Both the position numbers and the translations under genes were made by a program. Source: Bacillus pseudomycoides (lineage in GTDB: Bacteria > Bacillota > Bacilli > Bacillales > Bacillaceae_G). Taken from it: 48,695 nucleotides of DNA. Below are positions 24,998 to 32,700 of the stretch, one piece after another; positions within the stretch are counted from its first letter, which is position 1; the number at the start of each line of letters is the position of its first letter. The notes under the pieces are model-generated. The model did no database searches. It saw nothing but the letters and a program-made list of their open reading frames with translations, and was not told where the DNA came from. The DNA is taken from assembly GCF_002582035.1 (NCBI RefSeq), contig NZ_NUQE01000009.1:1-48695 (forward strand). The letters run 5' to 3'.

Positions 24998-25790
24998 TTT
25001 CACCAAACCATTTCTTCGATATTTTGTCGTAAGTGCCGTCTTTTTTCATGTCATCTAAAGCTTTATTTACTTCAGCAACAAGTTTGTCGCTACCTTTACG
25101 GAACATCAGTCCACTTTGTGACGCTTCTTTTTCTGTATCAACAATTTTTACTTTCGCATCTGGTTTTGTTTTTAAGTAGTTTAATACAGATAAACGATCA
25201 TTAATTGTGAAATCAACACGGCCGGAGTTTAATAATTCAACTGCTTGGTTAAAACCTTCTACACCAACGATTTCCGCACCATTTTTCTTCGCAATGTCAG
25301 TAAAGTTACTTGTTAAAGATTGTCCTGCTTTTAAACCTTTTACATCTTCGAATTTCGCTGGTTTGTCTTTATCTTTCGGAATGACAAGTACTGCTGAAGA
25401 AGATACATATGGATTAGAGAAATCATATTTCTTTTCGCGATCTGGACGAATCCCAACTTCATTCGCAATCATATCAAAACGTTTTGCATCAAGTCCAGCA
25501 AATAAGCTATCCCATTGTGTTTCTTTAAACACTGGTTTCACGCCAAGGCGCTTTGCTACTTCCTCTGCAATCTCAACATCAAACCCTGTTAATTTTCCAC
25601 TTTGATCATGGAATGTGAACGGTGGATATGTACCTTCTGTTCCAATCACAAGCTCCCCGCTCTTTTTAATTTGATCTAACGCATCTTGGCTAGTGCCTTG
25701 AGCTGTATTATCTTTTGTTTGTTTTCCGCAACCTGCTACAACTCCTACAACCAATAATGCAAGCACGAAAAATGAAAGTATTTTTTTCAT
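24984..25790 (-). CDS. tcyA: Cystine-type substrate-binding lipoprotein
   Basis: 268 residues. Signal peptide and lipobox VVAGC (Cys21), then the SBP family 3 fold: [39 protein letters not shown], and the end [12 protein letters not shown]. Several of these phrases match B. subtilis TcyA ([24 protein letters not shown]), so cystine is the likely ligand. Start at 25790 follows GGAGG by nine bases. First gene of the operon, with a sigma-A promoter upstream. No S-box or T-box was seen in the leader. Confidence 0.87.
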   Translation of the reverse strand: MKKILSFFVLALLVVGVVAGCGKQTKDNTAQGTSQDALDQIKKSGELVIGTEGTYPPFTFHDQSGKLTGFDVEIAEEVAKRLGVKPVFKETQWDSLFAGLDAKRFDMIANEVGIRPDREKKYDFSNPYVSSSAVLVIPKDKDKPAKFEDVKGLKAGQSLTSNFTDIAKKNGAEIVGVEGFNQAVELLNSGRVDFTINDRLSVLNYLKTKPDAKVKIVDTEKEASQSGLMFRKGSDKLVAEVNKALDDMKKDGTYDKISKKWFGENVSK

Positions 25791-25837
25791 GATGACAATC
25801 CTCCAAGTATTCTGATAGGAATTTAAGAACAATATTG

Positions 25838-25866
25838 ATTGTATTCAATCTTGCAACATTTTTCAA
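25838..25866 (-). promoter_or_regulatory. Sigma-A promoter of the tcyABC-like operon
   Basis: Minus strand: TTGAAA (25861-25866), 17 bases, TACAAT (25838-25843), about 48 bp before the tcyA start. Confidence 0.55.
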
Positions 25867-26044
25867 TCAAAATGTTCTACATTAGTGTATCCTTTTCATA
25901 CAAAATCAAACAAATACATAAATAATATACGCGTACAATCTTATTTAGAAAAGATTTTCAAGCAAACCATCTAATATATAAAATAGTATATATTAACAAA
26001 AAACATATTAACGACTAGGGAATTTATGTAATAATACCTCTACA

Positions 26045-26076
26045 CAAAAAAGAACTTACCGATTTGGCAAGTTCTT
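26045..26076 (-). terminator. Terminator after the 28-residue membrane peptide
   Basis: Minus strand AAGAACTT / AAGTTCTT stem with TTTTTGTG after it; starts at the stop codon of the small gene. Confidence 0.75.
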
Positions 26077-26162
26077 CAAGAATCTAATACACAATATCCA
26101 ATCATTCCACATAATAACAAAAAGAACGCGATGTTGAATGTAACTGATAATTCCTCCATCAT
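26076..26162 (-). CDS. 28-residue single-helix membrane peptide downstream of bmrD
   Basis: Starts MMEELSVTFN, then a hydrophobic helix IAFFLLLCGMIGYCVL, and ends DS. RBS AAAGGGGG six bases before ATG, and a terminator overlapping its stop codon: a complete small gene. It lies 97 bp after bmrD on the same strand with no terminator seen between, so it may be the third gene of the bmrCD transcript. It could be a small regulator or partner of the exporter (inference). No known family recognised. Confidence 0.65.
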   Translation of the reverse strand: MMEELSVTFNIAFFLLLCGMIGYCVLDS

Positions 26163-26258
26163 ATATTCCCCCTTTACCTCAAAATATCATGTAGACAAAG
26201 GAGGAATACGTCTTACTTGTAAACGTTATTTTAAAATTTCCTGAATTTTTTATGAACG

Positions 26259-28259
26259 TTACGCACTTTGACTACCTGCAATTTGCGTTTTATACATTTC
26301 ATAATAGCGCCCTTTCTTTTTCATCAATTCTTCATGTGAACCTTTCTCAAGAATCGTTCCGCGGTCCAATACAATAATTTGATCGGCACTTTTAATCGTT
26401 GATAAGCGGTGGGCAATAATAAATGTGGTTCTCCCTTTTTTCACGACTTCGAGCGCCTGTTGAATCATTGCTTCTGTTTCTGTATCAATGCTAGATGTTG
26501 CTTCATCCAAAATTAAAATTGCTGGATCAAATGCAAGTGCGCGTGCAAAGGAAATAAGCTGCCGCTCACCCGTTGAAAGCGTACTTCCTTTTTCAGTTAC
26601 TTCTTCCCCGATGTTGTTTGCAAAACGTTCCGCTCCAACATCACGCAGCGCCTTCACAATCTGTTCCTTCGAAATTCGTTCTTGCTCTAAACTCACATTC
26701 GAAGCAACAGTTCCTGTAAATAGGAACGGATCTTGCAGTACAATTCCCATATGCTCACGAAGTGCCTGTTTTGAGATGGTATTTATATCATATCCATCAA
26801 TCGTAATGTTCCCTTTTTGAAATTCGTAAAACTGAAAGAGTACATTCATAATCGAACTTTTTCCTGATCCGGTATGACCGACTAACGCAACCGTTTCTCC
26901 TTGCTTCGCTTCAAAGGAAATGTTTCGCAGAACTTCATCCTTCCCGTTATAAGAAAACGAAACGTTATCAAAACGAACATTTCCTCGCAGCTGCGGAATG
27001 TGCTCTTCTTGCACTGCTTCTCCTTTTTCATCTAGCAATTCAAATACACGCTCAGCAGCCACGCGCGCTTGTTCTAAATTTGCTAACTGATTCACCATAT
27101 TTGTAATTGGTGAAAATAACCGTGTTAAATAATCGACGAACGCGTATAGTACCCCTAATGAAATCACCCCTGTCGCACTTAATGAGGCACCGCCAAAATA
27201 CCAAATCACAGCTGTAAACGAAATATTGCGGAGCACCCCTACTATGTTGTGAGAAGTCGCTGCATTTAAACTTAAAATTTTATTTTGATACATATAATAC
27301 TCTTCATTTAGCTGTTCAAATTCCTGCTTTACTGCACGCTCTTGACGAAACGCTTGAATAACAGGCATTCCTTGAATTGATTCATTGACCGTTCCATTAA
27401 TATCCGATAAACGTGAGCGCATTTTATGATTATATACAGACGCATACTTTCGGTAAAAAATAGCCAACGCACATAAAATCGGAATAAGGAGTAAACACAT
27501 GAACGCAAGCTTTACATCCAATAAGAACAAAGCAATAAAAATACCTATAATGTAAATAAAACTAGAAAAGAATGTTGATAGTACCGTCACGTACAGCTCT
27601 CGAATTGCCTCCGTATCATTTGTTACACGAGAAACAATTTTCCCCGCTGGCAAGTGATCAAAATAACGAATTGGCAATGTTTGAATGTGAGAAAACACTT
27701 CTTCTCGCATCAGTTGAATAATTTTATTCGCTGCTTTTTGTAAATAAAATTGTTTGCCGTATGCAAATAGAGATACAACAAGTAAAAGCGCTAAATATCC
27801 GCTGCCGAGTAAAAATAGCCGTTTTATTTCTGGTTGATAAAACGAAAAGATTTCCTCACCTGTAAGCTTAGTCCCTTTATATACTTGCGTTGCTTTTCCT
27901 TTCTGAATCGTAATCATATTTCCTTTTACAGAACGTGTTCCATCAAATGAAAGTTTGTTAGGTATAAAATAATAGTCCCGGCCAATTTGAAGAATACGAA
28001 CTTCTTTTCCTTTCTGTTCTCCCGCTTTGAACCGATCGCTTCGCTTATACCAAGCACCGTTATAAAAAACAGCATCGTCTCCTTTTATCGTTTCATGCCA
28101 AGGCTTTTCAATTCCAACGATATGTTCGTCAATCATCGTTTTTGCAACAAACGGCCCAGCTAATTCAGCAATAACGAAGATAAATAACATCACTAACGCT
28201 ACAGCAATCGTTGCTTTTACTTTCAATGCATACTGGAATAATCGTTTTCCAACACTCAT
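26259..28259 (-). CDS. bmrD: Heterodimeric ABC exporter subunit BmrD
   Basis: 666 residues, one exporter half: six-helix membrane domain with an unusual extracellular insert of about 100 residues between helices 1 and 2 (FYNGAWYKRSDRFKAGEQ), as in B. subtilis BmrD/YheH. NBD: Walker A GHTGSGKSS, signature degenerate as LSTGERQL (normally LSGGQ), Walker B ILILDEATSSID with the catalytic Glu present. Pairs with BmrC, contributing the canonical Walker B. Overlaps bmrC by four bases (ATGA), so translation is coupled. Multidrug efflux is known for the B. subtilis pair. Confidence 0.93.
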   Translation of the reverse strand: MSVGKRLFQYALKVKATIAVALVMLFIFVIAELAGPFVAKTMIDEHIVGIEKPWHETIKGDDAVFYNGAWYKRSDRFKAGEQKGKEVRILQIGRDYYFIPNKLSFDGTRSVKGNMITIQKGKATQVYKGTKLTGEEIFSFYQPEIKRLFLLGSGYLALLLVVSLFAYGKQFYLQKAANKIIQLMREEVFSHIQTLPIRYFDHLPAGKIVSRVTNDTEAIRELYVTVLSTFFSSFIYIIGIFIALFLLDVKLAFMCLLLIPILCALAIFYRKYASVYNHKMRSRLSDINGTVNESIQGMPVIQAFRQERAVKQEFEQLNEEYYMYQNKILSLNAATSHNIVGVLRNISFTAVIWYFGGASLSATGVISLGVLYAFVDYLTRLFSPITNMVNQLANLEQARVAAERVFELLDEKGEAVQEEHIPQLRGNVRFDNVSFSYNGKDEVLRNISFEAKQGETVALVGHTGSGKSSIMNVLFQFYEFQKGNITIDGYDINTISKQALREHMGIVLQDPFLFTGTVASNVSLEQERISKEQIVKALRDVGAERFANNIGEEVTEKGSTLSTGERQLISFARALAFDPAILILDEATSSIDTETEAMIQQALEVVKKGRTTFIIAHRLSTIKSADQIIVLDRGTILEKGSHEELMKKKGRYYEMYKTQIAGSQSA

Positions 28260-30010
28260 ATTTTCACCTCACCTTCAACGATTTCTCCTTGCTGCCTTTC
28301 AAACTGCTCTGTATACCAACCGCCCTTTTGAATCAGCATGTCATGCGTTCCTTCTTCAATGATTTCCCCATTATCCATCACGAGAATCCAATCAGTGTGC
28401 TCTACAGCGGATAAACGATGCGTCGTAATAATCGTTGTTTTATCGCTGCGTTCTTTCCGAATATTTTCAATGATTGTAGCTTCTGTTCTCGCATCAACCG
28501 CTGATAACGAATCGTCTAAAATTAAAATTTCTGGATTTTGAATTACTGCTCGTGCAATAGAAATACGTTGTTTTTGTCCCCCTGATAGTGATACACCTTT
28601 TTCTCCAACAAGTGTTTCTAATCCATCCGGCAAAAATTCCAAATCTTTCTTGAAAGCAGCAATTTCAATTGCCTTTTGCAGCTCCTCTTCACTAGCCCCT
28701 CGCTTTCCAAATAAAATATTTTCCCGTGCGGTTTTCGAAAAAAGGATGTGTTCTTGTGGGACATATCCAACCCAGCTTAATACATGATCAATGTGTATAT
28801 TTTGAAGCGATACACCGGATACTGTGATTTCACCTGTTCCCAGTGGATACTGGCGAAGAAACTGCCGAACGAGCGTTGTTTTTCCACTTCCCGTTTTTCC
28901 AACAATCCCAAGTGTTTCCCCTCTATTTAACGAGAACGATACGTTTTTCAAATTTAATTTAGAAGATGTTGGATACGAAAAAGATACATCTTCAAAATCA
29001 ATGCAGTCTGGCTGATGTACACGCAATGGTTTCTTTACGTTTTGTACATCTTGCTTATACACTAGCGTTTCATTTACACGATCAAGCGAAGCATTCCCGC
29101 GCTGCATAACGTTAATCAGCTCTCCAATCGCAAACATCGGCCAAATCATCATCCCAAGGTACACATTAAACGATACAAGTTCCCCGATCGTTACCTCATT
29201 TTTAAATACTAAAAACGCTCCGTACACAAGGCCAATTAAATAACTCATCCCAACAAGCATTTTCACTGTTGGTTGAAAGAGAGCATCAATTTTTGCGACT
29301 TTCATATTCTTTGCATATACATCCGTCGCTAACGTATTAAACCGCTTTTCATCTTCCGTTTCCTGTACATAAGCGCGAATGACACGTACACCTGCAATCG
29401 ACTCCAGCACCTTATCATTCATATCTCCAAATGTATCTTGTGCAACGGTAAAACGTTCGTGCAACCTCTTGCCGTAAGCATTCACTGCATACGCCATAAT
29501 CGGAAGCGGCAATAAAGCTGCAAATGTTAGCTTCCAACTAATTGAAATACCCATCATAATCACAATTGTGAGCATATATAAACTCGAATCAACGAGCGTT
29601 AAAATACCAAATCCAGCTGTCATGGCAATAGCTTTTAAATCATTCGTTGCTCTTGCCATTAAATCGCCTGTGCGGTTTCTTTGATAAAAAGTTGGCGTCA
29701 TCTTCAGCAAATGCCCCATAAACTTGGAACGCATCGTTTTTTCAAGTACAAATGCACCGCCAAATAAATGATATTGCCATACATAAGAAAGTACATAACC
29801 AGTAGCTGCCGCTCCAAGCAAGATCCCTACATACTTCATAATCCCCGCGTTTGTTAAATCCCCGGCTTTTATATCATCAATTGCCAACCCAAGTAGTTTT
29901 GGCGGAATAATCTCAATCACATTGACAACGAGTAAACAACAAATAGCAATGCTATACCTTTTCCAATGCGTTTTAAAAAACCATGTTAATTTTTGTAATA
30001 CAGAAAACAA
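28256..30010 (-). CDS. bmrC: Heterodimeric ABC exporter subunit BmrC
   Basis: 584 residues, six helices plus NBD. Walker A GKTGSGKTTLV, canonical signature LSGGQKQR, Walker B ILILDDSLSAVD: Asp replaces the catalytic Glu, marking the degenerate site of a heterodimeric exporter, as known for BmrC of B. subtilis. It complements BmrD, which has the Glu but a poorer signature. TTG start with GAGAGG. Upstream lie a leader peptide and a terminator hairpin, so transcription is probably controlled by attenuation. Confidence 0.93.
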   Translation of the reverse strand: MFSVLQKLTWFFKTHWKRYSIAICCLLVVNVIEIIPPKLLGLAIDDIKAGDLTNAGIMKYVGILLGAAATGYVLSYVWQYHLFGGAFVLEKTMRSKFMGHLLKMTPTFYQRNRTGDLMARATNDLKAIAMTAGFGILTLVDSSLYMLTIVIMMGISISWKLTFAALLPLPIMAYAVNAYGKRLHERFTVAQDTFGDMNDKVLESIAGVRVIRAYVQETEDEKRFNTLATDVYAKNMKVAKIDALFQPTVKMLVGMSYLIGLVYGAFLVFKNEVTIGELVSFNVYLGMMIWPMFAIGELINVMQRGNASLDRVNETLVYKQDVQNVKKPLRVHQPDCIDFEDVSFSYPTSSKLNLKNVSFSLNRGETLGIVGKTGSGKTTLVRQFLRQYPLGTGEITVSGVSLQNIHIDHVLSWVGYVPQEHILFSKTARENILFGKRGASEEELQKAIEIAAFKKDLEFLPDGLETLVGEKGVSLSGGQKQRISIARAVIQNPEILILDDSLSAVDARTEATIIENIRKERSDKTTIITTHRLSAVEHTDWILVMDNGEIIEEGTHDMLIQKGGWYTEQFERQQGEIVEGEVKI

Positions 30011-30176
30011 TATAACCTCTCCCTTCCTGTTGTTGTTTCAACATGCGCTCATTATCCGCTATCCAGCGTCTCCGTCTTTACCATTCGCACCTCATACTTT
30101 TCCATCGTCATTCCTTCCTTTCTTCATTTCATCTGCTATTGAAACTATACAAATGTATAGGAACAATCTAAAAAGA

Positions 30177-30224
30177 GACAAAAAAAGGCATACCGTCGCT
30201 TTGACGATATGCGAAAAACGCATA
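30177..30224 (-). promoter_or_regulatory. bmrCD attenuator: terminator with overlapping anti-terminator hairpin
   Basis: Minus strand: terminator stem GCATATCGTC / GACGGTATGC (30188-30212) followed by a T-run (30178-30186). Its 5' arm can instead pair with the bases just upstream as ATGCG-TTTTT-CGCAT (30209-30223). The two are mutually exclusive, as needed for attenuation. A larger stem (GCGTACG / CGTGCGC) lies between this and the leader peptide. Confidence 0.7.
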
Positions 30225-30281
30225 AAAGCGCACGTCACGACACACGCAACGTACGCTTTCCTTTTCAACTAAAAAGAAGCG

Positions 30282-30368
30282 TTATTTGTCCGTAGAGGTT
30301 GCGTGATAATATTTATTGTTTTCACTGCGTAAAACACCTGATCCAGTCATATTTACAATTACAATCAT
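30282..30368 (-). CDS. BmrB-like leader peptide of bmrCD
   Basis: 28 codons starting MIVIVNMTGSGVLRS and ending YYHATSTDK. RBS GGAGG eight bases before ATG, and a sigma-A promoter 40 bp further up. In B. subtilis, bmrB upstream of bmrCD encodes a leader whose stalled translation under ribosome-targeting antibiotics prevents termination; this gene has the same position but is shorter than BmrB (53 residues as I recall), and I see no obvious sequence similarity. The stop codon lies about 70 bases before the terminator, with hairpins between. Confidence 0.7.
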   Translation of the reverse strand: MIVIVNMTGSGVLRSENNKYYHATSTDK

Positions 30369-30407
30369 CACGCACACCTCCTTCTTCTTTTATTTGATGT
30401 TTTTAAT

Positions 30408-30435
30408 TTTATAACTTTACGGACTTTTCTGTCAA
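30408..30435 (-). promoter_or_regulatory. Sigma-A promoter of the bmr leader
   Basis: Minus strand: TTGACA (30430-30435), 16 bases, TATAAA (30408-30413). Near-consensus. Confidence 0.7.
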
Positions 30436-30587
30436 TTGTTTTTTCATTTTTATGGAAAAACAATTATTAAGCAAAAGAACGTCCCAGAAATCGCTTTTAA
30501 AAATATTTCTTTTGGATTTTTTCAAACCTCATACAATCACCATATACCTCCCTCTTACAAGTCACTATTTTTTAGGAGGACTTAGGC

Positions 30588-30694
30588 ATGACAATTAGCA
30601 TTTACTATTAAGCTCTAGTGTTGGTGCACAAGGTATTCGTAAAAGTCTTGAATCTATGACGCATGAAAAAATAACAAGATTAAATTTAATGTAA
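30588..30694 (+). pseudogene. Broken small gene, copy 1
   Basis: A good RBS (TTAGGAGGACTTAGGC) leads into ATG, but the frame stops after MTISIYY. A second frame then continues as GAQGIRKSLESM and ends TRLNLM before TAA. The same end is found in copy 2 at 31145-31268, with mostly third-position or conservative changes, so it was once translated. Family not recognised. Confidence 0.5.
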
Positions 30695-30835
30695 ATCTAT
30701 AAAGGTAAGTAAAAAACAGTTGCTACTTACCTTTATATTTTGTAAAAATAGTTACTAACACTACATTTTCTCATCACAAACTCTCTACCATTTTCATATA
30801 TATATATTAACTACTGATAGAGGGGTGGTGGTCAC

Positions 30836-31015
30836 ATGGCAACATTAAACGGCTTAGTAGAAGGCGACAAAATCCGCGTTTTCTCAGCAGGACGTGAAAT
30901 TGATGGTCAAGGTGTTTTCCTTCGCTTCCAAGGCAACTTCCTAATCTGGGTGGACAACCATGCTAATATAAATGTTACAAGTTTAGATACAATTAGCATT
31001 AGTAAAATTTCCTAA
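30836..31015 (+). CDS. 59-residue beta-rich protein, tandem copy 1
   Basis: Starts MATLNGLVEGDKIRVFSAG, then REIDGQGVFLRFQGNFLIWV, and ends SLDTISISKIS. Small beta-barrel-like pattern, no signal peptide. RBS GAGGGGTGG. A near-identical gene follows 565 bp downstream (31401). The C-terminal half of the convergent 123-residue protein (31643-32014) repeats the pattern GDKIxVFxG, G(V/I)F, LxWV, ISxIxSV. AT-rich CATATATATA lies 25 bp upstream with AC 17 bases before it, which could be sigma-K, hinting at a spore-surface protein. Family not recognised. Confidence 0.7.
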   Translation: MATLNGLVEGDKIRVFSAGREIDGQGVFLRFQGNFLIWVDNHANINVTSLDTISISKIS

Positions 31016-31062
31016 TTACCTATAAAGAAAATATTCTAAATCCTTTTCACTAAAAGAAGGTG

Positions 31063-31113
31063 AGTCTATAACAAAAGAGGTTATATAAAACCTTTTTGAA
31101 TAGACTTTTTTTT
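31063..31113 (+). terminator. Terminator of 59-residue gene copy 1
   Basis: AGTCTATAAC AAAAGAGG pairs with CCTTTTTGAATAGACT, followed by nine or more Ts. Same design as the terminator after copy 2. Confidence 0.75.
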
Positions 31114-31147
31114 TATAATACGTTTTACACTTTTTATATGACTCATG
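31104..31147 (-). pseudogene. 3' remnant of a deleted 123-residue gene
   Basis: TTTACACTTTTTATATGACT plus flanks matches the 3' coding end of the gene at 31643-32014 (31684-31703). In copy 1 of the duplication this gene is missing apart from this end. Confidence 0.5.
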
Positions 31148-31268
31148 GTGAAATACAAAACATTTACCATAGCAAATGGCTCTGTTCAAATGAACGGACG
31201 CACAAAGTATTCGTAAGAATCTTGAATCTATGACACGTGAGAAAATAACAGTATTGAATTTAATGTAA
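31145..31268 (+). pseudogene. Broken small gene, copy 2
   Basis: Frame starting MVKYKTFTIANGSVQMNG ends at a stop; after a frameshift it continues QSIRKNLESMTREKITVLNLM, matching copy 1 at 30588-30694. No RBS is evident. Confidence 0.45.
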
Positions 31269-31345
31269 CTCTATAAGGATGAGTAAAAAGTCTCTCTACT
31301 CACTTTTATAAAAATGTTGCTAGCACTACATTTCTCTCGCACACT

Positions 31346-31389
31346 CTCTCTATCATTTTCATATATATATATTAACTTATGATAGAGAG
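31346..31389 (+). promoter_or_regulatory. Dyad flanking the promoter of 59-residue gene copy 2
   Basis: Perfect 10-bp inverted repeat CTCTCTATCA (31346-31355) / TGATAGAGAG (31380-31389) with CATATATATATATTAA between. In copy 1 the same place is imperfect (CTCTCTACCA / TGATAGAGGG, about 30781-30823). Could be an operator around the -10, or an RNA hairpin ending at the RBS. Confidence 0.45.
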
Positions 31390-31400
31390 GTGGTGGTCAC

Positions 31401-31580
31401 ATGGCAACATTAAACGGCTTAGCAGAAGGCGACAAAATCCGCGTTTTTTCAGCTGGACGTGAAATTGACGGTCGAGGTGTTTTCATTCGCTTCCAAGGCA
31501 ACTTCCTAGTCTGGGTGGATAGCAATGCTAATATAAACGTGACAAGCCTAGATACAATTAGCATTCGTAAAGTTTCCTAA
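31401..31580 (+). CDS. 59-residue beta-rich protein, tandem copy 2
   Basis: Same length as copy 1 with nine visible substitutions (for example V8A, Q25R, L29I, I37V, H42N). Starts MATLNGLAEGDKIRVFSAG, ends SLDTISIRKVS. RBS GAGAGGTGG. Substitutions are largely conservative, so both copies seem to be kept by selection. The next gene is convergent and shares the domain pattern. Family not recognised. Confidence 0.7.
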   Translation: MATLNGLAEGDKIRVFSAGREIDGRGVFIRFQGNFLVWVDSNANINVTSLDTISIRKVS

Positions 31581-31620
31581 TCACTCATAAAGTGTTCTAA
31601 CTCCTAGGACAAAAAAGCAA

Positions 31621-31673
31621 AGTCTATTTCAAAAAGAGTTATTTAAACCCCTTTTTGAATAGACTCTTTTTTT
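31621..31673. terminator. Terminator of 59-residue gene copy 2
   Basis: AGTCTATTTCAAAAAG pairs with CTTTTTGAATAGACT, then a T-run. Its right arm codes for the C-terminal residues of the convergent gene (ESIQKGV). Confidence 0.75.
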
Positions 31674-32014
31674 ATAATATTTTTTACACTTTTTATATGA
31701 CTAATGGTTAGATCATAATCAACGTTAACCCAATATAACCATTCGTTTGTACACTCAATAAAGATCCCCTCTGTACTTGTCTCCCCTTCAAATACTTCTA
31801 TCTTATCTCCTAATGAAAAAAGAGGTGGCAATGCACTCTTTTCTGTTTTTTTACTTACATTCTTTTGTGTATCATAGAGTAGTCTCATGCATCGTTCTAA
31901 AGAAGCTGCGAGTTCTTCATTTTGCTTTTTTAACTCCTCTATTGGATCTGGCTGTTTATACTCCAAAATCTCCTTCCCGCATATAAAGCAGTGTCTCTTA
32001 AACCAGCTCTCCAT
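31643..32014 (-). CDS. Hypothetical protein with Cys pair, coiled coil and beta domain
   Basis: 123 residues. N-terminus HCFICGKEI (one zinc-knuckle-like CxxC), then a short coiled coil (EELKKQNEELAASLERCMRLL), then LFSLGDKIEVFEGETSTEG, similar in pattern to the two 59-residue proteins. Its RBS (GAGGGATAGTGG) lies only about five bases from a degenerate bcr1 (32026), so the repeat separates it from any original promoter. Not recognised. A truncated second copy remains at 31104-31147. Confidence 0.7.
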   Translation of the reverse strand: MESWFKRHCFICGKEILEYKQPDPIEELKKQNEELAASLERCMRLLYDTQKNVSKKTEKSALPPLFSLGDKIEVFEGETSTEGIFIECTNEWLYWVNVDYDLTISHIKSVKNIIKKESIQKGV

Positions 32015-32025
32015 CCACTATCCCT

Positions 32026-32166
32026 CTTTTTCCCGCTATTCGCGGACAGTATACCCCGCCTTAATCTTCAAAGAAAACCGCGGAAGTTAAGCGGGATAAG
32101 TAAACACCCGATTGGTTCAACTAATCATCAGTAGGGCATGAAGCCCCAAAAATGATAAACGCTTTA
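32026..32166 (+). repeat. bcr1 repeat, degenerate full-length copy
   Basis: TTTTTCCCGCTATTCGCGG at the left, CACCCGATTGGTTCAACTAA in the middle and CATCAGTAGGGCATGAAGCC near the right; recognisable as bcr1 with many changes and no clear TTTAT at the right. Confidence 0.7.
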
Positions 32167-32178
32167 CTTTCCCCTCAT

Positions 32179-32232
32179 TTTATCCCGCTATTCGCGGACA
32201 GTAAGCCCCCACTGATGGAAGTTTCACTTTAT
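32179..32232 (+). repeat. bcr1 short form (54 bp)
   Basis: TTTATCCCGCTATTCGCGG then GTAAGCCCCCACTGATGG and GTTTCACTTTAT, TTTAT at both ends (32179-32183, 32228-32232). Same internal junction as at 7746-7800 and 35536-35589. Confidence 0.8.
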
Positions 32233-32385
32233 ATACCTATTATATGATGCGAGGTTTTAAGTTGTTTCATTTTTTAAAACATACCCTATTATAGAAATAA
32301 TCTGATTACACTTAATGGCATTGACGAATAAAAATCCATTTGTTACCCTTGTTTATGTTAACTTTATATATAAATCCTCATTCGT

Positions 32386-32570
32386 ATCTCGGTGAGGTAG
32401 AGGTTGCGATTATTAATAGTATGATTTGGGAGATGTGTGGCATCGCTGAACAAATCAGAAAGGAATGATTGCCGAAGTAAGAAGTATCCACAGTACTTTC
32501 TTGCTGGGCCTGCATTAAATAAATGCAGGACTGTCACAGGCTTTTGCTTGTGGAGAGCTATCGAGAGGTA
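32386..32570 (+). ncRNA. Lysine riboswitch (L box)
   Basis: Conserved L-box segments in order: GGTGAGGTAGAGGTTGCG, an AGTAT(G) turn, GCCGAAG, TTGCTGGGCCTGCA, GGACTGTCA, and GGAGAGCTATC. Closing stem P1 TATCTCG / CGAGAGGTA. A terminator follows 30 bp on, and then a basic amino acid permease gene, as with B. subtilis yvsH. Lysine binding would favour termination. Confidence 0.93.
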
Positions 32571-32597
32571 TGTCCGCGGGTTTCTTAATAAGATTGA

Positions 32598-32627
32598 AAA
32601 GCGCGTGAATATATACGCGTTTTTTTG
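32598..32627 (+). terminator. Terminator of the lysine riboswitch
   Basis: CGCGT-GAATATAT-ACGCG stem and a T-run, 70 bp before the permease start. Confidence 0.8.
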
Positions 32628-32700
32628 TTTTGTTTGAAACTTCAAACACATACATATCTCCTTGCTTGACTTGGTTATACTAATTTTGGAGGTAGTTTCT

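Noticed and set aside
25833-26044. S-box or T-box leader ahead of the cystine transporter
   Set aside because: No conserved S-box core and no T-box sequence were found; only a sigma-A-like promoter is visible.
32364-32651. Open frames on both strands over the lysine riboswitch
   Set aside because: The region is explained by the conserved L-box and terminator; frames have no RBS.
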